Assembly: GCA_018401375.1 (NCBI GenBank)
Contig: JAGYKR010000008.1
Span: 1 to 64,000, forward strand
DNA from: Ilumatobacteraceae bacterium
GTDB taxonomy: Bacteria > Actinomycetota > Acidimicrobiia > Acidimicrobiales > Ilumatobacteraceae
DNA: 64,000 bases
Direction: 5' to 3'
The position numbers and the translations under genes are program-made. Under the pieces are notes generated by a model. It was not told the origin of the DNA, searched no databases, and worked only from the letters and a program-made list of their open reading frames with translations. The number at the start of each line of letters is the position of its first letter. Position 1 is the first letter of the stretch. Positions 55,069-64,000 of the stretch are shown here, piece after piece.

Positions 55069-55683
55069 GTGACGCCGGCAGAGACATTTGGCCCGAAGGT
55101 TCTTGGTGGCGGATGGCCCCAGAGCCTGCTGACGGCCGAGTTGATCGCTCAGGTGGAGTCTCGAGATCCCGTTGACGATCGCGAGCGTAGGAGCATCGAG
55201 AAGATCTTGGTCGAGTTGGACCGATTGCCGGATCCCTTCGCTGAACATGCCGATCCGGTGCATCTGACGGCCTCGGGGATCGTGATCGGCGAGCGCGGGG
55301 TGTTGTTGTTGAAGCACCGCCGACTCGGGATCTGGGTGCAGCCTGGGGGCCACATCGATACGGGGGAAACACCCTGGGAAGCGGCGTTGCGCGAGGTGTG
55401 GGAAGAGACCGGATTGCAGGCTCAGTTGAGCGGCGCCCCTCGTAAGGATCTGCCCTTCGAGCAGGGGATCTATGGAGTGGATCACGTGGATGTGCACCCC
55501 GGTCCGCGGGGCCATGTCCACCTCGACCTGCGATATCTGATGACGGCTGGAGTTGACGGTGCATCCACGGATCCCTGTCCGCCTCCGGAGGAAAGCCAAG
55601 AGGTGGAGTGGCTCGACTGGGGCCAAGCGATCGAGCGCGCCGATCCGGGCCTGAGGGGCGCGTTGAGTGCGTTCCGACCCTGA
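55069..55683 (+). CDS. NUDIX hydrolase
   Basis: The 204-residue protein has a complete Nudix box, GGHIDTGETPWEAALREVWE followed by ETGL, and the flanking HRRLGIWVQPGG. Nudix enzymes cleave nucleoside diphosphates linked to another group. In this place, between imuB and dnaE2, sanitising damaged nucleotides is an attractive guess but not shown. Start choice is open: GTG 55069 gives a family-like N terminus, while GTG 54997 overlaps the imuB stop as GTGA and would couple translation. Confidence 0.85.
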   Translation: MTPAETFGPKVLGGGWPQSLLTAELIAQVESRDPVDDRERRSIEKILVELDRLPDPFAEHADPVHLTASGIVIGERGVLLLKHRRLGIWVQPGGHIDTGETPWEAALREVWEETGLQAQLSGAPRKDLPFEQGIYGVDHVDVHPGPRGHVHLDLRYLMTAGVDGASTDPCPPPEESQEVEWLDWGQAIERADPGLRGALSAFRP

Positions 55684-55694
55684 CTTGCATTAAA

Positions 55695-55708
55695 CGAACA
55701 TTTGTTCG
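55695..55708. promoter_or_regulatory. LexA (SOS) box of dnaE2
   Basis: CGAACATTTGTTCG is a perfect SOS box. GATACT (55708-55713) overlaps its last base and is 6 nt before the dnaE2 GTG at 55720, the same architecture as at imuA. Confidence 0.92.
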
Positions 55709-55719
55709 ATACTGCACAG

Positions 55720-56289
55720 GTGTCGTACGCCGAGTTGCATTGCCACTCCAATTTCTCCTTCCTTGAGGGTGTGGCCGATCCAGAGGATTTGGTCAATGAG
55801 GCTGCACACCTCAACCTCGCTGCACTCGCATTGACCGATCGTGACGGTGTGTACGGGGTGGTGCGCGGGGCGCGAGCGGCTCGCGCCGCTGGTCTGCCGA
55901 TGGCCTTCGGGGCTGAGATCACGATCGGCGCACACAGTCTGGTGGTCATTGCCGACGGAGCTCGGGGTTACGCCCGGTTGGCCCGAACCCTCAGCCTCGG
56001 CCATCTGGCCGGATCCAAGGGTGCACCGGTATTCACGATCTCTGATCTCGTGGAAGGTCTCGCCGGTGATGCCTGGGTGCTGACCGGATGCGGTCGCGGG
56101 ATGGTGCCGACCGCATTGATGAAAGAGGGTCCTCGGGCGGCTCGAAGCCGACTGGAACAGCTGGTGGCAGGTTTTGGGCGCGATCGGGTGCTGATGGAAC
56201 TGTGGGATCACGGGGATCCGGTGGATTCGGCGCGCAATGATGCGCTCGTGGCGGTTGCCGCCCACGTGGGAGTGGAGTCGGTGGCCTGA
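55720..56289 (+). pseudogene. dnaE2: DnaE2, PHP-domain part (gene split)
   Basis: These 189 codons encode the PHP domain: YAELHCHSNFSFLEGVADPE, ALALTDRDGVYGVVRGA and FGAEITIG. The frame ends at TGA (56287-56289) after GVESVA. The family continues there with T-N-D, and the sequence after the TGA does read AAC GAC CTC. One base is then missing near 56311 before PSQRHLAAAVAAVKARRSL resumes in the next frame. With the two changes repaired, the gene would be 1040 codons, normal for DnaE2. Expression is under the adjacent LexA box. Confidence 0.88.
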
Positions 56290-56336
56290 AACGACCTCAC
56301 CCGCCCCGCCCCTCCCAACGCCATCTCGCCGCTGCG

Positions 56337-58841
56337 GTGGCTGCCGTTAAAGCCCGGCGCAGCCTGGTGGAGATGGATCCGTGGTTGGTGGCCCACTCAA
56401 GTGCCCATCTTCGATCGGGAGCCGAGCAGGCCCGCCGTTTCGCTCGTTATCCGGGGGTGGTGGAGCGAGCCGGTGAGATCGGTCTGGCTGCGGCGTTTGA
56501 TCTGTCCTTAGTGGCGCCTCGGTTACCTCCATTCGCGTGTCCACCGGGGCCCTCAGGGAAACCGTTGACCGAAATGGCATATCTGCGTCAACTGACCGAA
56601 CACGGGGCGCGGCGACGCTACGGGGAACGGCCCACAGCAGGCGAGGATCTGTCGCTGCGTTCCCGGGCTTGGAAGGTGATTGACCACGAACTCGCAGTGA
56701 TCGAATCCCTCGGTTTTGCCGGCTACTTCCTCGTGGTCTGGGACATCGTGGAGTTTTGTCGGCGGAGCGATATCTACTGCCAGGGTCGAGGCTCGGCGGC
56801 TAATTCGGCAGTGTGTTTCGCGCTCGGGATCACAGCGGCTGATGCGGTGTCGCTCGGCTTGTTGTTTGAACGGTTCTTGTCCACCGAGCGCGATGGACCC
56901 CCCGATATCGATATCGACATCGAAAGCGGCCGCCGAGAAGAGGTGATCCAATACGTGTTCTCGCGCTACGGGCGGCATCACGCCGCTCAGGTAGCCAATG
57001 TGATCACGTATCGGGCGCGTTCGGCGGTGCGCGATATGGCCCGTGCCCTTGGGTATGCGCCCGGACAGCTCGATGCGTGGGCCAAACAGGTGGACCGGTG
57101 GCGCGATGTCGACAAGGTCAACGATCAGCCTGATCACGGGATCCCGGCCGCAGTGTTGGATCTGGCCGCCCAGATCGAGAACTCACCGCGCCATCTCGGG
57201 ATCCACTCTGGTGGGATGGTGATTTGTGACCGTCCGGTGATTGAGGTCTGTCCGGTGGAGTGGGCGCGCATGGAGGGCCGGTCGGTGCTGCAGTGGGACA
57301 AAGAGGATTGTGCCACCGCCGGTCTGGTGAAGTTTGATCTGCTCGGTCTCGGGATGTTGTCGGCCCTGCACGCTGCGGTAGATCTGATCCGTGAGCACCG
57401 TGGCTATGAGGTGGATCTGGCCACCATCCCCCAAGAGGACGAGGTCTACGCGATGTTGTGTCGGGCCGACACCGTTGGGGTATTCCAAGTGGAGAGTCGG
57501 GCCCAGATGGCCACTCTGCCTCGGCTCAAACCGCGTCGTTTCTATGATCTTGTGGTGGAGGTGGCCTTGATCCGCCCCGGCCCGATCCAAGGTGGTTCGG
57601 TGCACCCGTACATCCGACGCCGCAACGGTCAAGAACCGATCACCTATTTGCATCCGTTGCTCGAGAACTCCCTCGGCAAGACCCTCGGGGTGCCGTTATT
57701 CCAAGAACAGTTGATGCAGATGGCAATCGACGTGGCCGGGTTCACTCCATCAGAATCTGATGAACTCCGTCAGGCCATGGGGTCACAACGTTCGGCGGCA
57801 CGGATGGAACGTTTGCGGGCCCGGCTATATGCGGGGATGGCCCAACGGGGGATCACCGGAGATGTGGCCGACGAGATTTACCTCAAGATGCGGGCTTTCG
57901 CGAACTATGGGTTCCCCGAGTCCCACAGCGTGTCTTTCGCTTATCTGGTGTATTCCTCGGCCTGGATCAAACTGCATGAGCCGGCGGCGTTTTGTGCAGC
58001 GTTGATCAACTCCCAACCGATGGGGTTTTGGAGTCCGCACACGTTGGTCCGTGACGCCCGACGCCACGGGGTAGAGGTCCGTACCCCTGATCTCGCGGTC
58101 TCTCGGGCGGGGGCCACCCTTGAGGACCAGGGCGCGTCGGTGCGTCTCGGCTTGGGATCGATCAGGGGAATCTCTGATGCGGTGGCCGAACAGATCGTCA
58201 CCGAGCGCGATCAGCGCGGGCCATACGTGGACATGGAGGATCTGGTGCGCCGGGTACCTGAGGTGACGCTTGCACATCTCGAGGCCCTTGCGACGGCGGG
58301 GGCCTGTGAGGAGTCGTTGGGATTGGATCGGCGCCGGGCGCTGTGGACCGCAGGTGCGGTCTCGCAGTCACGGCCTGACAGGCTGGCGGGAATCGTCACC
58401 GGCGAGCGGGCTCCCCGACTGCCAGAGATGACTCCCATCGAGGAAGCGGTTGCAGACCTATGGAGTACAGGGGTGTCTCCCGATGGCCATCCCACCCAGT
58501 TCTGTAGAGAACAACTCGCCCAGATGGGGGTGGTGGTGGCAGCCGATCTGATGAACCAGGAATCAGGGTCGCGGGTGCTGGTGGCCGGGGTGGTGACCCA
58601 TCGCCAACGTCCTATGACGGCACGTGGGGTCACGTTTTTGAACCTCGAAGATGAGACCGGTCTGATCAATGTGGTGGTCTCGGTGGGATGTTGGAAGCGG
58701 TTCGCAAAGGTGGCCCGCAGCGCATCGGCGATGGTGATCCGGGGCCGACTCGAGATCTCCGAAGGGGTGATTAATCTTGTGGCTGATCACCTAGAGACGA
58801 TGTCAGTGCCGGTTGGGTCGCGCAGTCGCGATTTCCGCTGA
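56337..58841 (+). CDS. dnaE2: DnaE2, polymerase part (gene split)
   Basis: This 834-residue frame contains the error-prone replicative-type polymerase: SLGFAGYFLVVWDIVEFCRR, YCQGRGSAANSAVCF, the catalytic aspartates in PPDIDIDIESGRREEVIQYV, GIHSGGMVI, KFDLLGLGMLSALH, DTVGVFQVESRAQM and YGFPESHSVSFAYLVY. A C-terminal OB domain (VLVAGVVTHRQRPMTARGVT) follows. It lacks its own promoter. A GTG at 56337 could initiate, giving a polymerase without PHP domain, but reading through repaired lesions from 55720 is the simplest model. The last 39 bases overlap the convergent membrane-protein gene. Confidence 0.9.
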   Translation: MAAVKARRSLVEMDPWLVAHSSAHLRSGAEQARRFARYPGVVERAGEIGLAAAFDLSLVAPRLPPFACPPGPSGKPLTEMAYLRQLTEHGARRRYGERPTAGEDLSLRSRAWKVIDHELAVIESLGFAGYFLVVWDIVEFCRRSDIYCQGRGSAANSAVCFALGITAADAVSLGLLFERFLSTERDGPPDIDIDIESGRREEVIQYVFSRYGRHHAAQVANVITYRARSAVRDMARALGYAPGQLDAWAKQVDRWRDVDKVNDQPDHGIPAAVLDLAAQIENSPRHLGIHSGGMVICDRPVIEVCPVEWARMEGRSVLQWDKEDCATAGLVKFDLLGLGMLSALHAAVDLIREHRGYEVDLATIPQEDEVYAMLCRADTVGVFQVESRAQMATLPRLKPRRFYDLVVEVALIRPGPIQGGSVHPYIRRRNGQEPITYLHPLLENSLGKTLGVPLFQEQLMQMAIDVAGFTPSESDELRQAMGSQRSAARMERLRARLYAGMAQRGITGDVADEIYLKMRAFANYGFPESHSVSFAYLVYSSAWIKLHEPAAFCAALINSQPMGFWSPHTLVRDARRHGVEVRTPDLAVSRAGATLEDQGASVRLGLGSIRGISDAVAEQIVTERDQRGPYVDMEDLVRRVPEVTLAHLEALATAGACEESLGLDRRRALWTAGAVSQSRPDRLAGIVTGERAPRLPEMTPIEEAVADLWSTGVSPDGHPTQFCREQLAQMGVVVAADLMNQESGSRVLVAGVVTHRQRPMTARGVTFLNLEDETGLINVVVSVGCWKRFAKVARSASAMVIRGRLEISEGVINLVADHLETMSVPVGSRSRDFR

Positions 58842-59576
58842 AGCCAGGTGAACCGCCGATCGGCGCAGCGGTTTCAATGCGGAAGCCATCGTGCGGTAGC
58901 CAAGACGCACACTGCTGCCGATCATGACTGCCACGATCACGGTTCCGAGTCCGGCGGTACCTCCGAGGGCCACGCCTACCACCAGCCAGGTCACCTCAAA
59001 GCCGGTCCGCATCAACGCCTCGGCCCCACCGGTGCGATCCGAGGCCGCAGTGGCCAAGAGTTCACCCATCCCAGCGCCGAGCCCTGACGCAATCACCGCT
59101 CCGGCTCCGAGCCCAACCACCGCCACTGCAAGTACGTGCCAGGCAATGACTGCCGGGTTGATGCCCGACGGCGGGGTCCAATGGTCCCACCAACTCATGA
59201 ACACCGGCAATAAGGCGCCACTGATTAACGGCAGAGCCAGCGTTCCTGGGCCGGGCCTTCGCCCGAGCGCCATCGATAGCCCGATCATCACCGCCGCCAT
59301 CGCCCAGACCACGAAGGTGATTGGGATCTCCCAACGAAAAGCGACTGCGGTGATCAAGACATCGAGCGGGCCCGGTCCGAGTTGTGTCCACAGCAACAGT
59401 GCAACCCCGGCGGCGATCAAGGTGGACCCGAGCAGCAACACAATGATCCGCAGTCCGAGATGCAAGGTGTCGGGGCGCGGTGCTGTCCGCTCCACTTCGG
59501 CGGCCACCACTGCCAGCGCTCCCGCCCGCGACAAAGCAATGTGCTCAGGCACGTGCAGATGAGGCAGGTGAGGCAA
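58803..59576 (-). CDS. YczE/YitT-type membrane protein
   Basis: The 257-residue protein has five to six membrane spans, including LRIIVLLLGSTLIAAGVALL, LGPGPLDVLITAVAFRWEI, FVVWAMAAVMIGLSMALG and GLGAGAVIASGLGAGMGELL. GPGPLDVL matches the YczE family of integral membrane proteins, whose function is unknown. The start is unclear: TTG at 59576 gives a His/Leu repeat (MPHLPHLHV), and GTG at 59552 is an alternative. Confidence 0.75.
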   Translation of the reverse strand: MPHLPHLHVPEHIALSRAGALAVVAAEVERTAPRPDTLHLGLRIIVLLLGSTLIAAGVALLLWTQLGPGPLDVLITAVAFRWEIPITFVVWAMAAVMIGLSMALGRRPGPGTLALPLISGALLPVFMSWWDHWTPPSGINPAVIAWHVLAVAVVGLGAGAVIASGLGAGMGELLATAASDRTGGAEALMRTGFEVTWLVVGVALGGTAGLGTVIVAVMIGSSVRLGYRTMASALKPLRRSAVHLASAEIATARPNRH

Positions 59577-59614
59577 ATGAGGGCGTTCGCTCAGAAGGGT
59601 TCAGGGTAGCCGGG

Positions 59615-60568
59615 TCAGCTCAGCAGTTCTGCTGGGTACCCCGGATACGAGGCCTTAAACACGCCCGAGTGGAGGGTGACCTCGGCGGCTACTTTGCCGG
59701 TGTCGGTATCGGTCAATGTGGTGCGGACCCAGTAGGACTCGGTCTTGCGGCTCTGACTGAGCCCGATCACCTCCCGGTGCAGGCTGTACGTCTGATCCAA
59801 GAACACCGGTCCGTGGACGAGCTTGATCTCGAGATCAAGGAACAAGCCCATGACTGGTGAGCGCACTGGCCAACGGTTGGAGGATTTGTTGGCGAGCACG
59901 CTGATCATCTCAATCGGCAGGATCGCTCGGCCCCAGGGGGACTGTGCAGCACCTTCGGGGGTGTACCACGGGTGGGGTTCGGTGATCTTGGCCACCTTGT
60001 CGGCCTGAGAAAACGGATAGGCCGGGCCGTTGTGCTCGGCGTACCCCATCGAGACCACCCGGTCTGCATCGCCCGCCATGCCCACCTCGAGCTGATCGAT
60101 GATGAATAGGTCCCCGGGATCGCCTTGGGCCTCACGGCGCAGATCCAAAGCGCTGGTGGGATGATCAGGGCCGATCGATACCGAGCCCTCCAAAACGGGG
60201 GTGCCATCGGCCTTAAAGGCTTCGATGCGACCGGTCCGTGGTCCGGTGGTGATCAATGTGGCCTGCACCTGTTCGCCTTCCACCACCATCGTCCGGAAGT
60301 GACTGCTAATACAGCCCCGCTCAAACCAGGCGGTACCCCAGATCGATGTGGCTAAGGGGTCGAACTGGCTGAAATGGGTGGGTCCTTCGATCGGGGCACC
60401 AGCGAGGCCGAGGTCGGCGGCCTGGTCTCCGTCATGCACGCTGGCATGGCCGTCCACTACCTGATCGGCCAGCATCTGGGCCGGGGACCTGAACGGACCC
60501 ATGATCTTGAGTTTGGTGGTGAACCCGGTTTCACCCGGCTGTGAGATGTGCGCCCCTGTGGATTCCAT
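59615..60568 (-). CDS. Hot-dog fold (MaoC/thioesterase-like) protein
   Basis: The 317-residue protein looks like two hot-dog domains in tandem. GAPIEGPTHFSQFDPLATSI begins the core of the first (about 55-150). HNGPAYPFSQADKVAKITEP and FLDLEIKLVHGPVFLDQTYS belong to the second (about 195-310). Double hot-dog proteins are often acyl-CoA hydratases or thioesterases. The active-site residues cannot be fixed here. The 16-nt repeat array begins 4 bp upstream of its start codon. Confidence 0.65.
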   Translation of the reverse strand: MESTGAHISQPGETGFTTKLKIMGPFRSPAQMLADQVVDGHASVHDGDQAADLGLAGAPIEGPTHFSQFDPLATSIWGTAWFERGCISSHFRTMVVEGEQVQATLITTGPRTGRIEAFKADGTPVLEGSVSIGPDHPTSALDLRREAQGDPGDLFIIDQLEVGMAGDADRVVSMGYAEHNGPAYPFSQADKVAKITEPHPWYTPEGAAQSPWGRAILPIEMISVLANKSSNRWPVRSPVMGLFLDLEIKLVHGPVFLDQTYSLHREVIGLSQSRKTESYWVRTTLTDTDTGKVAAEVTLHSGVFKASYPGYPAELLS

Positions 60569-60571
60569 CCT

Positions 60572-60635
60572 GATCAGAGTAGTGACTGATCAGAGTAGTG
60601 ACGGATCAGAGCAGTGCCGGATCAGAGTAGTGCTG
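60572..60635. repeat. 16-nt tandem repeat, four copies
   Basis: GATCAGAGTAGTGACT, GATCAGAGTAGTGACG, GATCAGAGCAGTGCCG and GATCAGAGTAGTGCTG lie end to end. The array fills the divergent gap between the hot-dog gene and comF. Confidence 0.92.
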
Positions 60636-60649
60636 GGGGCATTCACATA

Positions 60650-61462
60650 ATGACTGTGACACCCCCTCGTCATGATGCAGACATGCTTCTTCAGACATCC
60701 TGCGCCGGGTGCTCAAAGCCCGGATATCCGCTGTGCCGCACCTGCCGTTTCGCTTTGGTGCGTCCGCCCGGAGGGCGCCGCCATCAACCGATCGGGCCCG
60801 ACGGGATTATCGCCGCCGTCCCGTTTTCTGGCCGTTCCCGCGATGTGATCCTCGGCTTCAAATACCGTAACCGGCGCGCCGTGGCTGCACATCTGGCCGG
60901 TTTGCTGGTGAATCGGATCCTCGGAGCGGGTCTGCGGCCCGGGGTGGATTTTGATGTGGTGACCTGGGCTCCCACGTCAGCGGCCCGGCGTAGAGCCCGC
61001 GGTTTTGACCAAGCCGAGTTAGTAGCTCGGCGGGTGGCCCTGCAGTTGGGCCTGCCGGTGCGTCAACTGCTGGTGCGGCGTAGCGCCACCGCCCCCCAGA
61101 CCGGCGCAGGTCGCACCGAGCGGCTGGCGGGGCCGCGCTTTGGGGTGCATCCCCGAGCGGCCGGAGCCCGGGTGCTGATCGTTGATGACGTGGTCACTAC
61201 CGGGAGCACACTCGGTGGTGCATCTCGGGCTCTCGGGGCTGCCGGGGCGGTCAGTGTGATCCGTACCGCAGTGGCCGCTACTCCGGCCGGGGTGCACGGC
61301 CGTCAGCAGCGATGGGGTCGGGTCGTGGTCGGACCATGGCCGACGGCGCCGGTAGCATTCGCAGCGCATGGGCATCCTGGATCGAATCCTCCGCGCCGGA
61401 GAAGGCAAGAAACTGAAAGCACTCCAAGCGATGGTGCCCGACATCAACGCCTGGGAGCCTGA
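60650..61462 (+). CDS. ComF-family phosphoribosyltransferase
   Basis: The 270-residue protein has the ComF N-terminal Cys cluster ([15 protein letters not shown]) and the double zinc ribbon-PRTase layout. [40 protein letters not shown] and the PRPP loop [16 protein letters not shown] follow. ComF proteins assist DNA uptake or repair of forks in other bacteria. The frame overlaps the secA start by 95 bp. The last 30 residues are Arg/Pro-rich and may be an artefact of a lost stop codon. ATG 60683 is another possible start. Confidence 0.85.
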   Translation: MTVTPPRHDADMLLQTSCAGCSKPGYPLCRTCRFALVRPPGGRRHQPIGPDGIIAAVPFSGRSRDVILGFKYRNRRAVAAHLAGLLVNRILGAGLRPGVDFDVVTWAPTSAARRRARGFDQAELVARRVALQLGLPVRQLLVRRSATAPQTGAGRTERLAGPRFGVHPRAAGARVLIVDDVVTTGSTLGGASRALGAAGAVSVIRTAVAATPAGVHGRQQRWGRVVVGPWPTAPVAFAAHGHPGSNPPRRRRQETESTPSDGARHQRLGA

Positions 61463-64000
61463 GTTTGAGAAGTTGTCGGATGACGCTCTCAAAGCCAAGA
61501 CCACCGAGTTCCGCGAGCGTCTCGCTAACGGCTCCACGCTGGATGATCTCGCCGTCGAAGCCTTCGCCGTGACCCGGGAAGCCGCCCGGCGGGTGATCGG
61601 CCAACGCCATTACGACGTACAGCTCGTTGGTGGTGCAGCCCTGCACTTCGGCATGGTGGCCGAAATGAAGACCGGTGAGGGCAAGACCTTGGTCTCGACG
61701 TTGCCGGCCTATCTCAACGGCCTGTCCGGCAAGGGCGTGCACCTCGTCACCGTTAACGATTATCTGGCCCGCCGTGACGGCGAATGGATGGGTCGGATCC
61801 ACACCTGGCTTGGCCTTGAGGTGGGACTTGTGATCCCGGGCTTCAAAACCTTGCCCCATGAGAAGCGGGCCAGTTACGCCGCCGACATCACCTACGGCAC
61901 CAATAACGAGTTCGGTTTTGACTACCTGCGCGACAACATGGCCCAGAGCACCGCAGAAAAGGTGCAGCGTGGCCATAACTACTGCATCGTGGATGAGGTG
62001 GACTCGATCCTGATCGATGAGGCGCGCACACCGCTGATCATTTCCGGTCGGATCGGCGATGCGGCGCAGCTGTACTACCGCTTTGCTTCGGTGGTGCGTT
62101 CGCTCACCCGAGGGGTGGACTACGAGGTCGAAGAGGACAAGCGGGTTGTGGTCCCCCTCGAGGCCGGAATCGAAAGGGTCGAAGCGGCCCTCGGCGTGGA
62201 CAATTTGTACGACGACGTTCAGCGCAACCTCGTACATCAATTCACCGTCGCCCTGAAAGCCAAAGAGCTCTACCGCCGCGATAAGGACTACATCATCCAA
62301 GGCGGAGAGGTGAAGATCGTGGACGAGTTCACCGGTCGCATCCTCGAAGGTCGCCGTTGGAGTGAGGGCATCCATCAGGCCGTGGAAGCCAAAGAGGGCG
62401 TGAAAATCAAAGAGGAAAACCAGACCCTCGCCACGATCACCCTCCAGAACTACTTCCGGATGTACGACAAGTTGGCGGGGATGACCGGCACGGCCTCCAC
62501 CGAGGCGGCTGAGTTGACCGGTACCTACGGACTCGGCGTGGTCCCGATTCCCACCAATAAAGAGCTCGTGCGGATGGACCAACCAGACCTGATCTATCGC
62601 TCAGAGGTAGGCAAATTTAACGCAGTGGTCACCGATATCGAAGAGCGGCACCTAAAGGGCCAGCCCGTGCTGATTGGCACGGTGAGCGTCCAAAAGAGCG
62701 AACTGCTCGCCACCATGCTGCGCGAGCGCCAAATCCCTCACGAGGTACTCAACGCCAAGCAACACACTCGTGAAGCCGAAATCGTCACCCAGGCGGGTCG
62801 GATCGGGGCGGTCACTGTGGCCACCAACATGGCGGGCCGTGGAGTGGACATTTTGCTCGGTGGCAATCCCGAGGGCCTGGCACGAGAGGCCACCCTGCGT
62901 GAGGGGCATTCAGCAGAGGTGATGGTGGATGACTTCACCTTGCCGGTTCCGATTGAGCAGATGCCGGCAGAGTTCCAAGAGGCCCGTACCAAGGCGTTTG
63001 CCCGCTACCACGAGCATCTCGCCCACCTTTCCGCCGAATGTTCCGCTGAGGGCGCCGAGATCCGCGAACTTGGCGGACTGTACGTGATCGGCTCCGAGCG
63101 CCATGAGAGCCGCCGGATCGACAATCAGTTGCGTGGCCGCGCCGGACGCCAAGGTGATCCGGGAGAGAGCCGGTTTTACCTGTCCCTTGACGATGAGCTG
63201 ATGAGACTGTTCGCGACCGGCGCATTGACCTGGGCGATGGGACGCTTCGATGAGGACGAAGCGATCGAAGCCAAGATGGTGACTAAGGCCATTGAGCGGG
63301 CACAGACCACTGTGGAGACCCGCAACGCGGAGATCCGCAAGAACGTGCTCAAGTACGACGAGGTGATGAACGAGCAGCGCAAGGTGATCTATAAGCGTCG
63401 CGATCAGATCCTTGACGGCGAGGACCTGCGGGCCGCAGCCATGGAATACCTCGAAGAGGCCGTGGAAGCGCTGATCGATTCCCATTGCGCTTCGGTGGCC
63501 GATGACGAATGGGACCTGGAGGGTTTGGCCAGAGAACTCGCCACTTTCTGGCCCACCGACCTCTCTGAGGCGCAGCTGTTCGATGCTGCCGATACCGATG
63601 AGATCTTTGAGATCGTCATGGCCGATGCCACCGAGTTTTACGTCCGGCGCGAGGCCGAACTCGGTGAGGAACAGATGCGCGAGGTTGAGCGCCAGGTCAT
63701 GCTGCGCATCATCGACCAGCGCTGGCGTGAGCACCTCGAAGAGATGGACTACCTCCAAGAGGGCATCAACCTGCGTGCGATGGGTCAAAAAGATCCCCTC
63801 ACCGAATGGCAACGCGAAGGCTTTGAGTTATTCGGGCAGATGATGAAAGCCATCGCGCAGGATTTCGTGCGGTTTGTGATGCATGTGCAGGTGGTGCAGC
63901 CAGCCGCCCCCACCCTTCAGCCCCAGAAGTTCCAGCAGTTCTCTAGCGACAATGCTTCGGCTTCTGGCTTCGATCGGGCGGCGGCCGCTGCGGTGGCAGA
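61368..64000 (+). CDS. secA: Preprotein translocase ATPase SecA (3-prime truncated by window)
   Basis: SecA drives protein export through SecYEG. The frame begins at ATG 61368 ([20 protein letters not shown]) and is open to the window end, 877 codons. Motifs are Walker [16 protein letters not shown], the DEAD-type [68 protein letters not shown] and the helical scaffold [18 protein letters not shown]. The C-terminal linker and zinc tail are only beginning. No separate promoter is seen; expression may depend on comF transcription. Confidence 0.96.
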   Translation, partial: MGILDRILRAGEGKKLKALQAMVPDINAWEPEFEKLSDDALKAKTTEFRERLANGSTLDDLAVEAFAVTREAARRVIGQRHYDVQLVGGAALHFGMVAEMKTGEGKTLVSTLPAYLNGLSGKGVHLVTVNDYLARRDGEWMGRIHTWLGLEVGLVIPGFKTLPHEKRASYAADITYGTNNEFGFDYLRDNMAQSTAEKVQRGHNYCIVDEVDSILIDEARTPLIISGRIGDAAQLYYRFASVVRSLTRGVDYEVEEDKRVVVPLEAGIERVEAALGVDNLYDDVQRNLVHQFTVALKAKELYRRDKDYIIQGGEVKIVDEFTGRILEGRRWSEGIHQAVEAKEGVKIKEENQTLATITLQNYFRMYDKLAGMTGTASTEAAELTGTYGLGVVPIPTNKELVRMDQPDLIYRSEVGKFNAVVTDIEERHLKGQPVLIGTVSVQKSELLATMLRERQIPHEVLNAKQHTREAEIVTQAGRIGAVTVATNMAGRGVDILLGGNPEGLAREATLREGHSAEVMVDDFTLPVPIEQMPAEFQEARTKAFARYHEHLAHLSAECSAEGAEIRELGGLYVIGSERHESRRIDNQLRGRAGRQGDPGESRFYLSLDDELMRLFATGALTWAMGRFDEDEAIEAKMVTKAIERAQTTVETRNAEIRKNVLKYDEVMNEQRKVIYKRRDQILDGEDLRAAAMEYLEEAVEALIDSHCASVADDEWDLEGLARELATFWPTDLSEAQLFDAADTDEIFEIVMADATEFYVRREAELGEEQMREVERQVMLRIIDQRWREHLEEMDYLQEGINLRAMGQKDPLTEWQREGFELFGQMMKAIAQDFVRFVMHVQVVQPAAPTLQPQKFQQFSSDNASASGFDRAAAAAVA

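Overview
The window is GC-rich chromosomal DNA of an actinobacterium. The markers are a WhiB protein, the PafB/PafC pair, an F420 gene (fbiD), a mycothiol-type DinB-fold protein, ImuA/ImuB/DnaE2 with the Gram-positive LexA box, and an HU gene. The gene set best fits the class Acidimicrobiia, which is inference from gene content only. Many genes start 6-8 nt after a TANNNT hexamer without a Shine-Dalgarno sequence, so leaderless transcripts appear common.

Layout. 1-4.5 kb: an IclR regulator, then the de novo NAD genes nadA-nadB-nadC. 4.5-8.3 kb, minus strand: a tandem-FKBP lipoprotein, an ABC1 kinase, an alpha/beta hydrolase and greA. 8.3-13.1 kb: branched-chain amino acid genes leuB-ilvE and, after a nucleoside hydrolase, citramalate synthase cimA. 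cimA is preceded by a 13-residue leader peptide with four Ile codons and an intrinsic terminator, which looks like an attenuator. 13-24 kb: lipid-type genes (hydratase, damaged thiolase and P450), a VIT-type transporter, an M20 peptidase, argG, a glycosyltransferase, an L,D-transpeptidase and a hydrolase. 24-32.6 kb: Ppx/GppA, a DUF305 protein, pgi, and glgX-malQ for glycogen. 32.6-38.5 kb: pafB-pafC, a DEDDh exonuclease, whiB, a PIN-PhoH ATPase and hup. 38.5-43.4 kb: a PIG-L deacetylase, fbiD, an unknown 430-residue protein, a MOSC protein and selD. 43.3-46.3 kb: damaged rnhB, otsB and otsA. 46.3-51.2 kb: a heavily frameshifted zinc-uptake locus (permease, His/Asp-rich binding protein, ATPase, Fur-family regulator) and an MFS transporter. 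51.3-58.8 kb: a NifU-like protein, a CarH-like B12-binding regulator, then the SOS mutasome imuA-imuB-nudix and dnaE2 with two perfect LexA boxes. 58.8-64 kb: a membrane protein, a hot-dog protein, comF and the first 877 codons of secA.

Two themes link the genes. DNA-damage control appears twice: the PafBC activator pair, and a LexA-controlled mutasome with a possible light/B12 sensor directly upstream. Isoleucine supply appears to be tuned by attenuation at cimA, whose product enters the LeuCDB steps.

A caution applies to three patches (about 16.36-17.40, 43.30-44.43 and 46.26-51.23 kb) and to single sites in otsA and dnaE2. Conserved protein sequence there continues across several reading frames. 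The damage ignores gene borders, so consensus errors are as likely as true pseudogenes.
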